A stretch of DNA of 64,000 bases from Oscillospiraceae bacterium (GCA_015067885.1 SVLO01000006.1:22475-86474), one strand, 5' to 3'. Positions 26,458 to 35,527 are shown, numbered from the stretch's first letter. A program made the numbers and translations. Notes: generated by a model from the sequence alone, not told the origin.

Positions 26458-26834
26458 AGCGACTTACCATCGCTTTGGTGCTGTTACTGTCTGTACTTGG
26501 AATGACCGTATTCCATAGCTGCTATCTGTCCCGACTGACCGACGATTTTTCCCGCCAACTGACCCAGGCCGCCACTCACGCGGACCGAGAGCAGTGGTCC
26601 CAGGCACTGGAACTGACGGAGCAGACCCTTGCCGCGTGGGAGAGGCACGACTTTTATCTGCACGTGCTGCTGCGGCACACGGACATTGACGCCATCCGGC
26701 AGACCTTTCACGAGGTGGTGGAATATCTGAAGCTGGAAGAGCCCGACCAGTACACCGCCGCCAACGCCAGGCTCATCACGCAAATCGAGCTGCTGGCCGA
26801 GGCGGAGCAGCTGGATCTGAAAAATGTACTATAA
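26454..26834 (+). CDS. DUF4363 family protein
   Basis: A 126-residue protein starting at GTG inside the DUF421 stop (GTGA overlap). It has a single N-terminal membrane anchor or uncleaved signal (LTIALVLLLSVLGMTVFHS) and then a helical extracytoplasmic domain with heptad-like charged helices. The family accompanies DUF421 genes. Function is unknown; it is probably a membrane partner of the upstream protein. Confidence 0.8.
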   Translation: MKRLTIALVLLLSVLGMTVFHSCYLSRLTDDFSRQLTQAATHADREQWSQALELTEQTLAAWERHDFYLHVLLRHTDIDAIRQTFHEVVEYLKLEEPDQYTAANARLITQIELLAEAEQLDLKNVL

Positions 26835-26867
26835 AGCACTGTCCGCCCCGTGTACTGACAGGATCGC

Positions 26868-26907
26868 AAACAGACGACATTCAACTTTGGTCGGTGTCGT
26901 CTGTTTT
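26868..26907 (+). terminator. Terminator after DUF421-DUF4363
   Basis: AAACAGACGACA pairs with TGTCGTCTGTTT around a 15-base loop and runs into TTTT. The rest of the 364-base gap to trkH (26908-27198) holds the trk promoter and a possible structured leader, described separately; no gene is visible. Confidence 0.75.
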
Positions 26908-27038
26908 GTGCGCTTCAAGGACGAACGCCTCTGCTTTTCGGCTATGCTGCGTCTTGTATGCAGGCCGGCATATTACCTTCAGGCATCGGTGCGAATTGAT
27001 ATAGACGGGTACATCTGTCCACAATACAGTGCATCACA

Positions 27039-27067
27039 TTGACAAAATGCCGTTTTTTTGCTATGAT
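27039..27067 (+). promoter_or_regulatory. Promoter of the trk operon
   Basis: TTGACA (27039-27044) and TATGAT (27062-27067) have a 17-base spacer. Transcription would start about 27075, leaving a 125-base leader before the trkH ATG. Confidence 0.85.
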
Positions 27068-27074
27068 AACACTC

Positions 27075-27150
27075 AATTCATACAAGCGGACTGCAAAACG
27101 AGTCCGGGTAACACCGTAAGCAAGAAAAGCATCTGCTGATAATTTGAATT
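27075..27150 (+). promoter_or_regulatory. Possible structured leader of the trk operon
   Basis: The leader can close on itself: AATTCA (27075-27080) pairs with TGAATT (27145-27150). Inside are CGGACT/AGTCCG (27087-27106), a short GGT/ACC hairpin (27107-27115) and AGC/GCT around 27128-27136. Multi-helix junctions of this kind before potassium genes are often riboswitches, but I cannot match it to the c-di-AMP ydaO consensus. Confidence 0.35.
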
Positions 27151-27198
27151 CAAACAACTCTTTCGGCAACCGTATTTGTCCATGGGGAGTAAAATACT

Positions 27199-28551
27199 AT
27201 GAAACGAATCAGATTTTCAACGACCCAAATTATACTCCTGAGTTTTCTTCTGGCCATATTGATGGGAAGCCTTCTTTTGGCCCTGCCCATAAGCTCAGCC
27301 AACGGAACTGCAGTACCGTATATCGACGCGCTGTTTACGGCAGCAACTTCAACCTGTGTTACCGGACTTGTAACAGTGCCAACTTTTTCAACGTGGAGCG
27401 TTTTTGGGCAGATCGTTATACTGATCCTGATACAGATCGGTGGCGTCGGAGTTATCACAATCATAACCGGATGGATGCTTCTCTTAAACAGAAAACTGGG
27501 CATCAGCGACAGACTGCTCATTCAGGACGCGTTCAATCTTAATACCATGTCGGGACTTGTCAGGTTTGTCAGGAACGTGTTATCCGGCACACTGATCATC
27601 GAGGGAATCGGTGCACTTGCGTATATGCTCGTGTTCATCCCCGAGTTTGGCGCAAAAGGCATTTGGATATCGGTGTTCAATTCTGTTTCCGCCTTTTGTA
27701 ACGCAGGCATTGACATTATTGCGGATAACAGCCTTTGTAATTACGCCGCAAATCCCTTAATCAACATCGTAACCTCTGCGCTCATAATTCTCGGGGGGCT
27801 CGGATATATCGTATGGTGGGACGTCCTGCGTGTAGTTAGGAGTCATTCACCAAAGAACAAAAAAATATTCAGACATCTGACCTTGCACAGCAAGATAGCT
27901 ATTACTGTTACGGCGGTTCTCATCCTTGCCGGTGCTATTCTCATATTCATCTTTGAATACGGAAATCCTTTGACCATTGGAGAGATGAACCTGTTGGATA
28001 AAATTCAGACATCGTTCTTCCAATCGGTCACCACGAGAACCGCAGGCTTTGCCTCTGTTCCGCAAGAAAATCTGACGAATGCGTCTGCTGCCGTATCTGT
28101 TATTTTGATGTTGATCGGCGGTTCCCCGGTGGGAACGGCAGGCGGTATAAAAACCGTAACCATCGCTGTACTTATCTGCTCGGCATTCGCTACCATCAGA
28201 AACAAAAACAGTGCTGCCTTGTTCGGTCGCCGCATTTCTGACAACTCGATCAAAAAGGCACTTGCCGTAGCAACAGCCTTTTTCATGCTCTGCACCACCT
28301 CAGCGGTGCTTTTACTGGCAACGAGCAACGTTTCTGCCCTTGATGCAGTTTACGAAGCGGTCAGTGCAGCGGCAACTGTGGGTCTTTCAAGAAATTTCAC
28401 GGCAACGCTCAGCACATTCGGAAAGCTCGTTATCATCGTGACCATGTATCTTGGCAGAGTCGGTCCCATATCGCTTGCGGTCGCGCTCGGCAGCAAGAAC
28501 GAAAGCCAGAACGTCGTTTCTGAGCCAACGGAAGATATCAGCATCGGATAA
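27199..28551 (+). CDS. TrkH/KtrB-family potassium uptake channel subunit
   Basis: Membrane subunit of 450 residues that forms a potassium (or sodium-dependent potassium) uptake pore. It has four repeated M1-P-M2 units with selectivity-filter-like glycines in STCVTGLVT, SAFCNAGID, TTRTAGF and AATVGLSRN. The ATG follows GGGGAG. With the RCK gene 11 bases downstream it forms a complete Trk/Ktr pair. Codon use and base composition are AT-richer than both flanks, consistent with horizontal acquisition of the pair. Confidence 0.92.
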   Translation: MKRIRFSTTQIILLSFLLAILMGSLLLALPISSANGTAVPYIDALFTAATSTCVTGLVTVPTFSTWSVFGQIVILILIQIGGVGVITIITGWMLLLNRKLGISDRLLIQDAFNLNTMSGLVRFVRNVLSGTLIIEGIGALAYMLVFIPEFGAKGIWISVFNSVSAFCNAGIDIIADNSLCNYAANPLINIVTSALIILGGLGYIVWWDVLRVVRSHSPKNKKIFRHLTLHSKIAITVTAVLILAGAILIFIFEYGNPLTIGEMNLLDKIQTSFFQSVTTRTAGFASVPQENLTNASAAVSVILMLIGGSPVGTAGGIKTVTIAVLICSAFATIRNKNSAALFGRRISDNSIKKALAVATAFFMLCTTSAVLLLATSNVSALDAVYEAVSAAATVGLSRNFTATLSTFGKLVIIVTMYLGRVGPISLAVALGSKNESQNVVSEPTEDISIG

Positions 28552-28562
28552 AGGAGGCGCCT

Positions 28563-29213
28563 ATGAAAGTAAAGAAAACCTACGCGGTCTTCGGTCTTGG
28601 AAGATACGGTACAGCCGTGGCAAGAGAACTTGTAGAAAACGGCATGGAAGTCATTGCAGTAGATGCCCGGCAAAAAATCGTGAACGACGCAGCGGCATAT
28701 TTGCCTGTTTGTAAGTGTGCGGATGTGACTAATCCGGAGGTCATCTCCCGCCTTGGCATTCGCAACATTGATACCGTGATCATTTGTATGGCAAGCAATC
28801 TTGAATCAAGCGTAATGGCGGTCACACTTTGTAAAGAAGCGGGTGTTAAAACCGTTATCGCAAAATGCGCAAATGAGCTTCAGCAAAAGATATTGCTTCG
28901 TGTGGGTGCGGATCAGGTGGTTTTCCCCGAAAACGAGTCAGGCATTCGCCTTGCCAAGAATCTCGTGAGTTCAGGCTTCATTGATATGATCTCTCTGTCC
29001 AAAGACGTATCGGTGGTTGAAATCAACGTGAAGGACGAATGGCTTGGTAAAAACCTGATTGAATTAAATCTCCGCAAAAAATACGGCTTCAATGTCATCG
29101 CTGTCAAAAAGGAAGAAACGGTAAGCGTAAACATCAATCCCGAGCAGCCTCTTGATGCGGACACCACACTAATTGTTATCGCTAACATAGCTAAGCTGGG
29201 AAAATTAAAATAA
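28563..29213 (+). CDS. TrkA/KtrA-family potassium channel gating protein (RCK)
   Basis: Cytosolic 216-residue regulator with an N-terminal NAD(H)/ATP-binding Rossmann domain (FGLGRYGTAVARELVENG at about residues 10-27, then VIAVDAR) and a C-terminal RCK_C domain (about 140-216). It forms an octameric ring under the TrkH-like pore and gates it. One RCK unit per chain is the KtrA arrangement. An AAAGGAGG site precedes the ATG, and a long terminator follows the stop. Confidence 0.93.
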   Translation: MKVKKTYAVFGLGRYGTAVARELVENGMEVIAVDARQKIVNDAAAYLPVCKCADVTNPEVISRLGIRNIDTVIICMASNLESSVMAVTLCKEAGVKTVIAKCANELQQKILLRVGADQVVFPENESGIRLAKNLVSSGFIDMISLSKDVSVVEINVKDEWLGKNLIELNLRKKYGFNVIAVKKEETVSVNINPEQPLDADTTLIVIANIAKLGKLK

Positions 29214-29224
29214 GTTTTACAATA

Positions 29225-29271
29225 CACAAAACCCGCAAACAATTTCAGAGAAATTGTTTGCGGGTTTTGTG
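29225..29271. terminator. Bidirectional terminator between trk and rarA
   Basis: A very long stem: CACAAAACCCGCAAACAATTT pairs with its complement over 21 bp with a 5-base loop, with T-runs usable on both strands. It serves the convergent trkA-type and rarA genes. Confidence 0.92.
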
Positions 29272-29292
29272 CCAGAAAACAGCTTCAGGCGC

Positions 29293-30555
29293 TCATTTCT
29301 TGATTTCATCCCAGTACTTCTTGGCGGCCTGCTCGGTTTTATTATCGCCGTACTGATAGTACTTCCGGTCCTTAATGGCATCGGGCAGATACTGTTGCCT
29401 CACCCAATGGTTGGGGAAATCGTGGGGGTACTTGTACCCCTGCTCCCGCTCCATGCCCGCCGAGTCGGCGTGGACGTTCTGCAGCTCCCGGGGAATATCT
29501 CCCGTCCGCCCGGCCCGGATGTCCTCCATGGCGGCGGCAAGGCCGGCGTACACGCTGTTGGACTTGGGTGCAGTGGCCAGCAAAACCGTCGCCTGGGCCA
29601 GGGGCAAGCGCGCCTCGGGCAGGCCAAGCTGCAGCGCGCTGTCCACGCAGGCCTTGACGATGGGCACCGCCTGGGGGTAGGCCATGCCAACGTCCTCGCT
29701 GGCCGAGCACAGCAGCCGACGTATGGCGGTGATCATGTCCCCCGCCTCCAGCAATCGGGCCAAATAATGCAGCGCCGCGTCGGGGTCGGAGCCCCGCAGG
29801 GACTTCATCAGGGCCGAGGCGATGTCGAAGTGGGCGTCCCCCTCCCGGTCGTAGCGCATGGCCGACTGCTGGGACACCAGCTTGGCGTCCGCAAGGGTGA
29901 CATGGAGTTTTCCATCACACCGCTTGGCAGAGGTGAGAAGCAGCTCGATAGCGTTCATGGCCTTTCGCACGTCGCCGCCGCAGGAAGCCGCAATATGCTC
30001 CCGCACGCCGTCCTCGCACTCAGCGGTAGCGCCCAGCCGCTGTTCCATCAGGGAAATGCCCCGGTCAACGGCGGGCAGCACGTCCTGGGCGGTGTGCTGC
30101 TTGAACTCGAACACCGTGGCCCGGGACAGCACCGCGTTGAACACGGCGAAGTAGGGGTTCTCGGTGGTGGAGGCAATGAGGGTGATTTTTCCGTTCTCCA
30201 TAAACTCCAGCAGGGACTGCTGCTGCTTTTTGTTGAAGTACTGGATCTCGTCCAGATAGAGCAGCACGCCCTCGGGGGCCATAAAGGTGCCGATCTCCTC
30301 CATAATGGCCTTGATGTCGGCAATGGAGGCGGTGGTGGCGTTGAGCCGGTGGAGGGGACGGTTGGTCTGTTTGGCGATGATGTTGGCCACCGTGGTCTTG
30401 CCCGTGCCGGAGGGGCCGTAGAAAATCAAATTGGGGATGCTGCCGCTTTCGATGATACGGCGCAGCAGACCGTCCTTGCCGAGAATGTGGGTCTGGCCCA
30501 CCACCTCGTCAAGGCTCTGTGGTCTTATTTCATCTGCAAGGGGACGATAGGACAC
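29293..30555 (-). CDS. rarA: Replication-associated recombination protein RarA (MgsA)
   Basis: AAA+ ATPase of 420 residues, related to clamp loaders, acting at stalled replication forks. It has FYGPSGTGKTTVAN as Walker A, LLYLDEIQYFNKKQQ as Walker B with sensor region IASTTENPYFAV, and the C-terminal tetramerisation domain ending in DNHxTEQ-like residues. The start is chosen at GTG 30555 (VSYRPLADEIRPQSL); the longer frame runs into the neighbouring gene and has no family match. The KKxxDEIKK end is intact. Confidence 0.92.
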   Translation of the reverse strand: MSYRPLADEIRPQSLDEVVGQTHILGKDGLLRRIIESGSIPNLIFYGPSGTGKTTVANIIAKQTNRPLHRLNATTASIADIKAIMEEIGTFMAPEGVLLYLDEIQYFNKKQQQSLLEFMENGKITLIASTTENPYFAVFNAVLSRATVFEFKQHTAQDVLPAVDRGISLMEQRLGATAECEDGVREHIAASCGGDVRKAMNAIELLLTSAKRCDGKLHVTLADAKLVSQQSAMRYDREGDAHFDIASALMKSLRGSDPDAALHYLARLLEAGDMITAIRRLLCSASEDVGMAYPQAVPIVKACVDSALQLGLPEARLPLAQATVLLATAPKSNSVYAGLAAAMEDIRAGRTGDIPRELQNVHADSAGMEREQGYKYPHDFPNHWVRQQYLPDAIKDRKYYQYGDNKTEQAAKKYWDEIKK

Positions 30556-30560
30556 CCTTC

Positions 30561-31211
30561 TCACTCCTTCGTCGTCAAGGGGATGTATACCTTCTGCTTC
30601 AGCAGACGGTTGACCAGCGCCACCACGCGGCCTACGCCCAGCATGGCGACCACTGTACCGAAATGCAAACCGATAAATTCGCCGGCAAAGATGAGGCCCA
30701 ACGCCGCGGTCACGCACACGCAGCTAATATCAAATATGTTTTTGGTCAGGCCATGCTCCAGCCCGGTCTTTTCTGCAATGGCGTGGACAATACCATCGCC
30801 GGGATTGGGAATCAGCTTCATATTGACGGACGCAGACACACCGATACCGATAAACACGACCGAAGCCAGCAGCAGACCAATATTCACCCAGGAATACAGC
30901 TTATCGGGCGTGTAGGTAAGCCATGTTGACAAAAGCTTGACAAACACATTGAATACCAGGCTGACCGCCAGTTGCAGCAGATCAACGACCCGGCTGCTCT
31001 TACCGCGCAGGGCAAACTGTGCCGCAATGAATACGACGTAGACTAAATTGTTCGCGATGTCGAAGTCGAACTTCCAAATGACGGAAATACTGTAAGCAAC
31101 GGAAGAGATGGGCGAAATACCCAAATTCACCTTGGTACTTAAAACGATGCCAAAGGCCAGGGAAAACAGGCCAAGCAGATATACGCTCCAGCGCAGAATG
31201 GTTTTCTTCAT
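30561..31211 (-). CDS. YczE/YitT-like membrane protein (DUF6198 type)
   Basis: A 216-residue integral membrane protein with five to six helices. Features seen: an N-terminal LGLFSLAFGIVLSTKVNLGISP stretch split across helix 1 and a loop, and NPGDGIVHAIAEKTG, typical of the YczE/YyaS group. The ATG at 31211 is preceded by GGAGGA. It is three bases from nth and five from rarA, so the three genes form one transcript without obvious functional link. Substrate or role is unknown. Confidence 0.75.
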   Translation of the reverse strand: MKKTILRWSVYLLGLFSLAFGIVLSTKVNLGISPISSVAYSISVIWKFDFDIANNLVYVVFIAAQFALRGKSSRVVDLLQLAVSLVFNVFVKLLSTWLTYTPDKLYSWVNIGLLLASVVFIGIGVSASVNMKLIPNPGDGIVHAIAEKTGLEHGLTKNIFDISCVCVTAALGLIFAGEFIGLHFGTVVAMLGVGRVVALVNRLLKQKVYIPLTTKE

Positions 31212-31213
31212 TA

Positions 31214-31873
31214 TTACGGTTCCTCCGTTTGTTTGGCAAAATGGTCGCACCAGGGCCGCAGGGTACAGCTTTGGCATTGGGGACGGCGGGCGATGCACAC
31301 GGCACGGCCATGGAGTACGATACGATGGCAGAAGTCGTTGGACTCTTCCGGGGGCAGCACCTGCCGAAGCTGCTGCTCCACCTTGGCGGGGTCACGGGTC
31401 CCGTCGGTCAGGCCCAGCAGGCCGGCAATGCGGATACAGTGGGTATCCGCCACCACCACGCCGGACCGGCCGTACACGTCGCCCAAAATCAGGTTGGCGG
31501 TCTTGCGCCCCACACCGGGCAGGCGCAGCAGATCGTCCATATTGTCCGGCACACGGCCGCCGTACTCCCGGATCAGCATCTGAGAGGCCAGCACGATGTC
31601 CCGGGCCTTGGCCCGGAAAAAGCCGGTGGAGTGGACGTACCGCTCCACCTCGGCGACGTCGGCCTCGGCAAGGGATTGCAGGGTGGGAAAGCGCCCGTAG
31701 AGGGCGGGGGTGACCTGGTTGACCCGCTCGTCGGTGCACTGCGCCGCCATACGCACGGCAAAGAGCAGTTCGTAATCCTTCTCGTAGTTCAGAGAGCAAA
31801 TGCTGTCGGGATACAGCACTTTCAGCTCCTCAATAATGGCCCATACGGCTGCGGGGTCTTTCACGCCTGTCAC
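31214..31873 (-). CDS. nth: Endonuclease III
   Basis: Base-excision repair glycosylase/AP lyase of 219 residues for oxidised pyrimidines. It shows the helix-hairpin-helix LPGVGRKTA with catalytic Lys124, the catalytic aspartate in VADTHC (D143), and the C-terminal 4Fe-4S cluster with C-x6-C-x2-C-x5-C spacing (CIARRPQCQSCTLRPWC). Minor oddity: AAQCTDERVN carries Met-Ala where most relatives have Leu-Ser. All catalytic residues are present. Confidence 0.95.
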   Translation of the reverse strand: MTGVKDPAAVWAIIEELKVLYPDSICSLNYEKDYELLFAVRMAAQCTDERVNQVTPALYGRFPTLQSLAEADVAEVERYVHSTGFFRAKARDIVLASQMLIREYGGRVPDNMDDLLRLPGVGRKTANLILGDVYGRSGVVVADTHCIRIAGLLGLTDGTRDPAKVEQQLRQVLPPEESNDFCHRIVLHGRAVCIARRPQCQSCTLRPWCDHFAKQTEEP

Positions 31874-32002
31874 CTCGAAAAAACAATTTTATTTATTCTA
31901 CCACATTCCCACCCTAAAAGCGACCCATTTTTTCCGTTTGACCCATTGTTTTTTTGACAGAAACTGATATAATAGGTTCAATCAAATTTTAGGAGGTTCA
32001 CC

Positions 32003-33250
32003 ATGATCACTTCTGCTATGGATTTTCTCGCCAAGGTCGACCCTGAGCTGGGCGCCGCCGTCCGCTCCGAGTATGACCGTCAGCAGCGCAATATCGAGCT
32101 GATCGCGTCCGAAAACATCGTCAGCCCCGCCGTGCTGGCCGCCGCCGGCACCGTGCTGACCAACAAGTACGCCGAGGGTTATCCCGGCAAGCGCTATTAC
32201 GGCGGCTGCCAGTGTGTGGACGTGGTGGAAAACCTGGCTATCGAGCGGGCCAAGCAGCTCTTTGGCGCCCAGTTTGCCAACGTGCAGCCCCACTCCGGCG
32301 CTCAGGCCAACTACGCCGTGTATCAGGCCCTGTGCAATCTGGGCGACACCGTGCTGGGCATGAGCCTGGACAACGGCGGTCACCTGACCCACGGTTCCCC
32401 TGTCAACTTCTCCGGTAAGAACTACAACATGGTTTCTTACGGCGTGAATGAGCAGGGTTACATCGACTATGACCAGGTGCGCGAGCTAGCCCGCAAGCAC
32501 AAACCCAAGATGATCCTGGCCGGTGCCTCCGCCTACCCCCGCGTCATCGACTTCAAGGCCTTTGCCGACATCGCTCACGAGGTTGGCGCTTACCTGTTCG
32601 TGGATATGGCCCACATCGCCGGCCTGGTGGCCGCCGGGGTGCATCCCTCCCCCGTCCCCTACGCCGACGTGGTGTCCACCACCACGCACAAGACTCTGCG
32701 CGGTCCCCGCGGCGGTATGCTGCTGACCAACGACCCCGAGATCGCCAAGAAGCTGAACTCCGCCATCTTCCCCGGCTCTCAGGGCGGCCCGCTGGAGCAT
32801 ATCATCGCCGCCAAGGCCGTGGCTCTGGGCGAGGCTTTGCGCCCCGAGTTCAAGGCTTATCAGCAGCAGATCGTCAAAAACGCCGCTGTCCTGGCTGATA
32901 CCATCATGGCCGAGGGTCTTGACCTGGTGTCCGGCGGCACCGACAACCACCTGATGCTGGTGGACCTGCGCCCGGCCAAGCTCACCGGCAAGGAGATGGA
33001 ACACCGCCTGGATGAGGTGTGCATCACCGCCAACAAGAACGCCATCCCCAATGACCCGGAAAAGCCCTTCGTCACCTCCGGTATCCGTCTGGGTACCCCC
33101 GCCGTCACTTCCCGCGGCTTCGTGGAGGAGGATATGAAGGTCGTTGGCAAGCTGATCGCCGACGCCGCCTTCCGCTTCGACACCAAGGCCGAGGATATCC
33201 GCGCCGCCGCCATGGCCCTGACCGCCAAGTACCCCATCTACAACGGCTGA
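32003..33250 (+). CDS. glyA: Serine hydroxymethyltransferase
   Basis: PLP enzyme of 415 residues that interconverts serine and glycine with tetrahydrofolate, the main one-carbon source. The PLP lysine lies in [29 protein letters not shown] and SGTRLGTPAV-like ([14 protein letters not shown]) motifs are present. A TATAAT box lies at 31968-31973, and AGGAGG precedes the ATG. It is followed at 36 bases by a small unknown gene that is probably co-transcribed. Confidence 0.97.
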   Translation: MITSAMDFLAKVDPELGAAVRSEYDRQQRNIELIASENIVSPAVLAAAGTVLTNKYAEGYPGKRYYGGCQCVDVVENLAIERAKQLFGAQFANVQPHSGAQANYAVYQALCNLGDTVLGMSLDNGGHLTHGSPVNFSGKNYNMVSYGVNEQGYIDYDQVRELARKHKPKMILAGASAYPRVIDFKAFADIAHEVGAYLFVDMAHIAGLVAAGVHPSPVPYADVVSTTTHKTLRGPRGGMLLTNDPEIAKKLNSAIFPGSQGGPLEHIIAAKAVALGEALRPEFKAYQQQIVKNAAVLADTIMAEGLDLVSGGTDNHLMLVDLRPAKLTGKEMEHRLDEVCITANKNAIPNDPEKPFVTSGIRLGTPAVTSRGFVEEDMKVVGKLIADAAFRFDTKAEDIRAAAMALTAKYPIYNG

Positions 33251-33286
33251 GTTCTTTTCAAACTCCCACTCAGGAGGTAACGTAAG

Positions 33287-33640
33287 ATGGCAGATGTCGA
33301 GTTCAAAACCGAACACAGAATATCCGAGATCATGAAGTCCCTGGGTATGCGTTCCGACGATGTCCGACAGGTCTACTACGCCTTTGACAAGCTGGTCATT
33401 TTGAAAAAGCACATGCCGGAGTCCTACCGGGCCAAGAATTATGTGACCTTTTCCATTGGAAAGGAAGAGTACATGGAGCGAATGACCTGGATCAACGATT
33501 TTATGCGCTCCCACGGCATGACCGAGAACGTTTTCCGCGACGTTACGGACTTTGAAACTTCCTGTGAGGATTACGATTACTATAACGAGTACAAAACTCC
33601 CACCCAGTACCGGCAAGAGGAAACCCAGCGAAACAGCTAA
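33287..33640 (+). CDS. Small conserved-looking protein of unknown function
   Basis: A 117-residue protein with a CAGGAGG site. It is charged and soluble with no membrane segment. The N-terminal half looks helical (EHRISEIMKSLGMRSDDVRQ), and the C-terminal 30 residues are rich in Tyr, Asp and Glu. I recognise no domain. It lies between glyA and a terminator, so it is likely the last gene of the glyA transcript. Confidence 0.6.
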   Translation: MADVEFKTEHRISEIMKSLGMRSDDVRQVYYAFDKLVILKKHMPESYRAKNYVTFSIGKEEYMERMTWINDFMRSHGMTENVFRDVTDFETSCEDYDYYNEYKTPTQYRQEETQRNS

Positions 33641-33644
33641 CGTC

Positions 33645-33678
33645 AAAAGGCCCGTGCAGCTTTGCACGGGCCTTTTGT
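33645..33678 (+). terminator. Terminator after the glyA transcript
   Basis: AAAAGGCCCGTGCA pairs with TGCACGGGCCTTTT with a 4-base loop. Confidence 0.92.
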
Positions 33679-33698
33679 TCCACAGAGGTGATCATTGT

Positions 33699-34517
33699 AT
33701 GTCCAGCCTATTCCGCTGCCCCATCTGCGCCGCCCCCCTGACCCGGGGTGAGCGGGCCTATACCTGCCCCGCCGGTCACAGCTATGACCTGTCCGCCGAG
33801 GGCTACACCCATCTGCTGCCCGCCAACCAAAAGCACTCCAAAAACCCCGGCGACGACAAGCAGATGGTGGCCGCCCGGTGTGACTTTTTGGACAAGGGCT
33901 ACTACGCTCCCCTGCGCCAAGCCCTCATCGACCTGTCCGTGGAGTTGACCGCCGGTATTCCATCCCCCACCCTGCTGGACAGCGGCTGCGGCGAGGGGTA
34001 CTACACCGCCGGCCTGGCCGCCGCCCTGCCCCGCGCCCGCATGGCCGGAATCGACATTTCCAAGTTCGCCCTGCGCCGGGCGGCGAAAAAGGTGCCGGGC
34101 GGCGAGTTCGCCGTGGCCTCCTCCTACCGCCTGCCGGTACCGGATGGAAGTATCCACTTGCTTTACAACGTCTTCTCCCCCCTGTGCGCGGATGAGTTTG
34201 CCCGGGTACTTGTCCCCGGCGGCTACTTCGTTTACGTGGTCCCCTCGGGCCGCCACCTGTGGCAGATGAAAGAGGTTTTGTATGAAAACCCCTACGAAAA
34301 CCCGGTTAAGCAGGAGGATTACCCCGGATTCGCGTGGCAGCGGGCCATCCCCCTGCGTTACACCGTCACCCTGGACCGCAGTGCGGACATCATGGCCCTG
34401 TTCGCCATGACCCCCTACGCCTGGAAAACACCCAAAGCCGGGGTGGAGCGGCTGTCCAAGCTGACCCAGCTGGAAACCGAGATCGGGTTTGATATTCATG
34501 TATATCAACGAACATAA
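33699..34517 (+). CDS. 23S rRNA (guanine-N1)-methyltransferase, RlmA family
   Basis: SAM-dependent methyltransferase of 272 residues. The N-terminal zinc finger (FRCPICAAPL...YTCPAGHSYD) and the ANQKHSKNPGDDKQMVAAR segment are diagnostic of RlmA, which methylates G745 (RlmA-I) or G748 (RlmA-II, related to tylosin resistance) of 23S rRNA. The SAM motif reads LLDSGCGEGYYTAGL. Which position it modifies cannot be told. The ATG at 33699 has GAGGTGAT upstream; it is a single-gene unit flanked by two terminators. Confidence 0.9.
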   Translation: MSSLFRCPICAAPLTRGERAYTCPAGHSYDLSAEGYTHLLPANQKHSKNPGDDKQMVAARCDFLDKGYYAPLRQALIDLSVELTAGIPSPTLLDSGCGEGYYTAGLAAALPRARMAGIDISKFALRRAAKKVPGGEFAVASSYRLPVPDGSIHLLYNVFSPLCADEFARVLVPGGYFVYVVPSGRHLWQMKEVLYENPYENPVKQEDYPGFAWQRAIPLRYTVTLDRSADIMALFAMTPYAWKTPKAGVERLSKLTQLETEIGFDIHVYQRT

Positions 34518-34520
34518 CGT

Positions 34521-34553
34521 AAAAGGCGGCGCCTGCAGGCGCCGCCTTTTCAA
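34521..34553. terminator. Terminator after the rlmA-family gene
   Basis: AAAAGGCGGCGCC pairs with GGCGCCGCCTTTT around TGCA; usable on both strands. Confidence 0.92.
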
Positions 34554-34563
34554 TGCTTATCTG

Positions 34564-34770
34564 TTACTTTAAATCTCTGTAACGGTACTCTGTCCGATAC
34601 TGGGCGGGTATGGTTCTGCTTTCCTCCCAGTAGTAGCTCTGTCCATTAATCTTGTACTCGTACCAGAAGCACCTGCCTGTGCCGTCCGTTTCATAATAGC
34701 CGGTATGATAGCCTCCACACTCGCCGCACGTCCAGCCGGAATCGTACACTTTTTTGTAAATCTGTCTGTT
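34564..34770 (-). pseudogene. C-terminal remnant of a surface-type protein
   Basis: The minus strand is open from just after a TAA at 34771-34773 to the TAA at 34564. The reading is 68 residues with WTCGECGG and the ending TEYRYRDLK. Such a YRYRD end after a Tyr/Trp-rich module is common in large clostridial surface proteins. There is no ribosome site, and a start would be only a GTG at 34749. I read it as the surviving 3' end of a larger gene whose front was removed where the recombinase gene now ends. Confidence 0.55.
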
Positions 34771-35379
34771 TTATAATTTGTCCCCATTTTTGTACCGCTC
34801 TGCTTTATAGCGGAAGGTGGCCAAAGGCATTCCGCACGCTTTGGCCGCTGCCGTGCCGCAGATACGCCCCGCGCACCAACTTTGATAGGCGCTGTGGAAC
34901 GTGTCGGGCAGTTGCTTGGGTGGGCGGCCGAAACGAACGCCTTTCGCTTTGGCCGCCGCGATACCCTCCGCCTGGCGCTGGCGGATATTCACCCGCTCGT
35001 TCTCCGCCACGAAGGACAGCACCTGCAGCACGATGTCGCTCAAAAACGTGCCCATCAGGTCCTTGCCCCGCCGGGTGTCCAGCAGGGGCATATCCAGCAC
35101 CACGATGTCGATGCCTTTCTCCTTTGTCAGCACCCGCCATTGCTGCAAGATCTCCTCATAATTGCGCCCAAGACGGTCAATGCTCTTGACATAGAGCAGA
35201 TCGTCTTTTTTCAGTTTTCGCAGCAGCCTTTTGTACTGTGGCCGCTCAAAGTCCTTGCCCGACTGCTTGTCCATAAAAATGTGTTCCTGCGGTATGTGCA
35301 GCCGGTGCAAGGCCAAACGCTGCCGGTCCTCGTTCTGCTCTCGTGTGCTGACGCGCATATAGCCGTAAATATTGCCCAT
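34771..35379 (-). CDS. Serine recombinase (resolvase/invertase family)
   Basis: Small serine recombinase of 202 residues. The N-terminal catalytic domain has YMRVSTREQNEDRQ with the nucleophile at about Ser12, then SIDRLGRNYEEIL, and VLSFVAENERVNIRQRQAEG leads into the C-terminal helix-turn-helix (RFGRPPKQLPD, then a short HTH). Length and layout match Tn3-type resolvases or DNA invertases. No transposase lies beside it. Its stop overlaps the remnant described at 34564-34770, marking this 0.9-kb patch as acquired. Confidence 0.9.
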   Translation of the reverse strand: MGNIYGYMRVSTREQNEDRQRLALHRLHIPQEHIFMDKQSGKDFERPQYKRLLRKLKKDDLLYVKSIDRLGRNYEEILQQWRVLTKEKGIDIVVLDMPLLDTRRGKDLMGTFLSDIVLQVLSFVAENERVNIRQRQAEGIAAAKAKGVRFGRPPKQLPDTFHSAYQSWCAGRICGTAAAKACGMPLATFRYKAERYKNGDKL

Positions 35380-35474
35380 AGTTCTTCCCTCCGTCTGTAT
35401 TTGGCATTATTTTGCCTTCCTATATTGCCTGCACACAGGAAAAGTTGCACGTTTTTGTACATCTTTGGAAAAAC

Positions 35475-35515
35475 GACAAAAGCGGCGCGCCCATTTGGGG
35501 CACGCCGCTTTTGTC
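35475..35515 (-). terminator. Terminator after the flavin-type oxidase gene
   Basis: GACAAAAGCGGCG and CGCCGCTTTTGTC form a stem with a GC-rich loop; on the minus strand it is followed by GTTTTT and closes the nrdR-side transcript. Confidence 0.85.
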
Positions 35516-35527
35516 ATTCTTCCTTGA

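Noticed and set aside
27075..27150. Calling the trk leader a c-di-AMP (ydaO) riboswitch
   Set aside because: The conserved core sequence I know from that class is not present, so only a general structured leader is claimed.
31938..31973. TTGACA next to TATAAT before glyA as a consensus promoter
   Set aside because: The spacing is only 8 bases. The TATAAT box at 31968 may be real but would use a weaker -35 sequence (TTGTTT at 31946).
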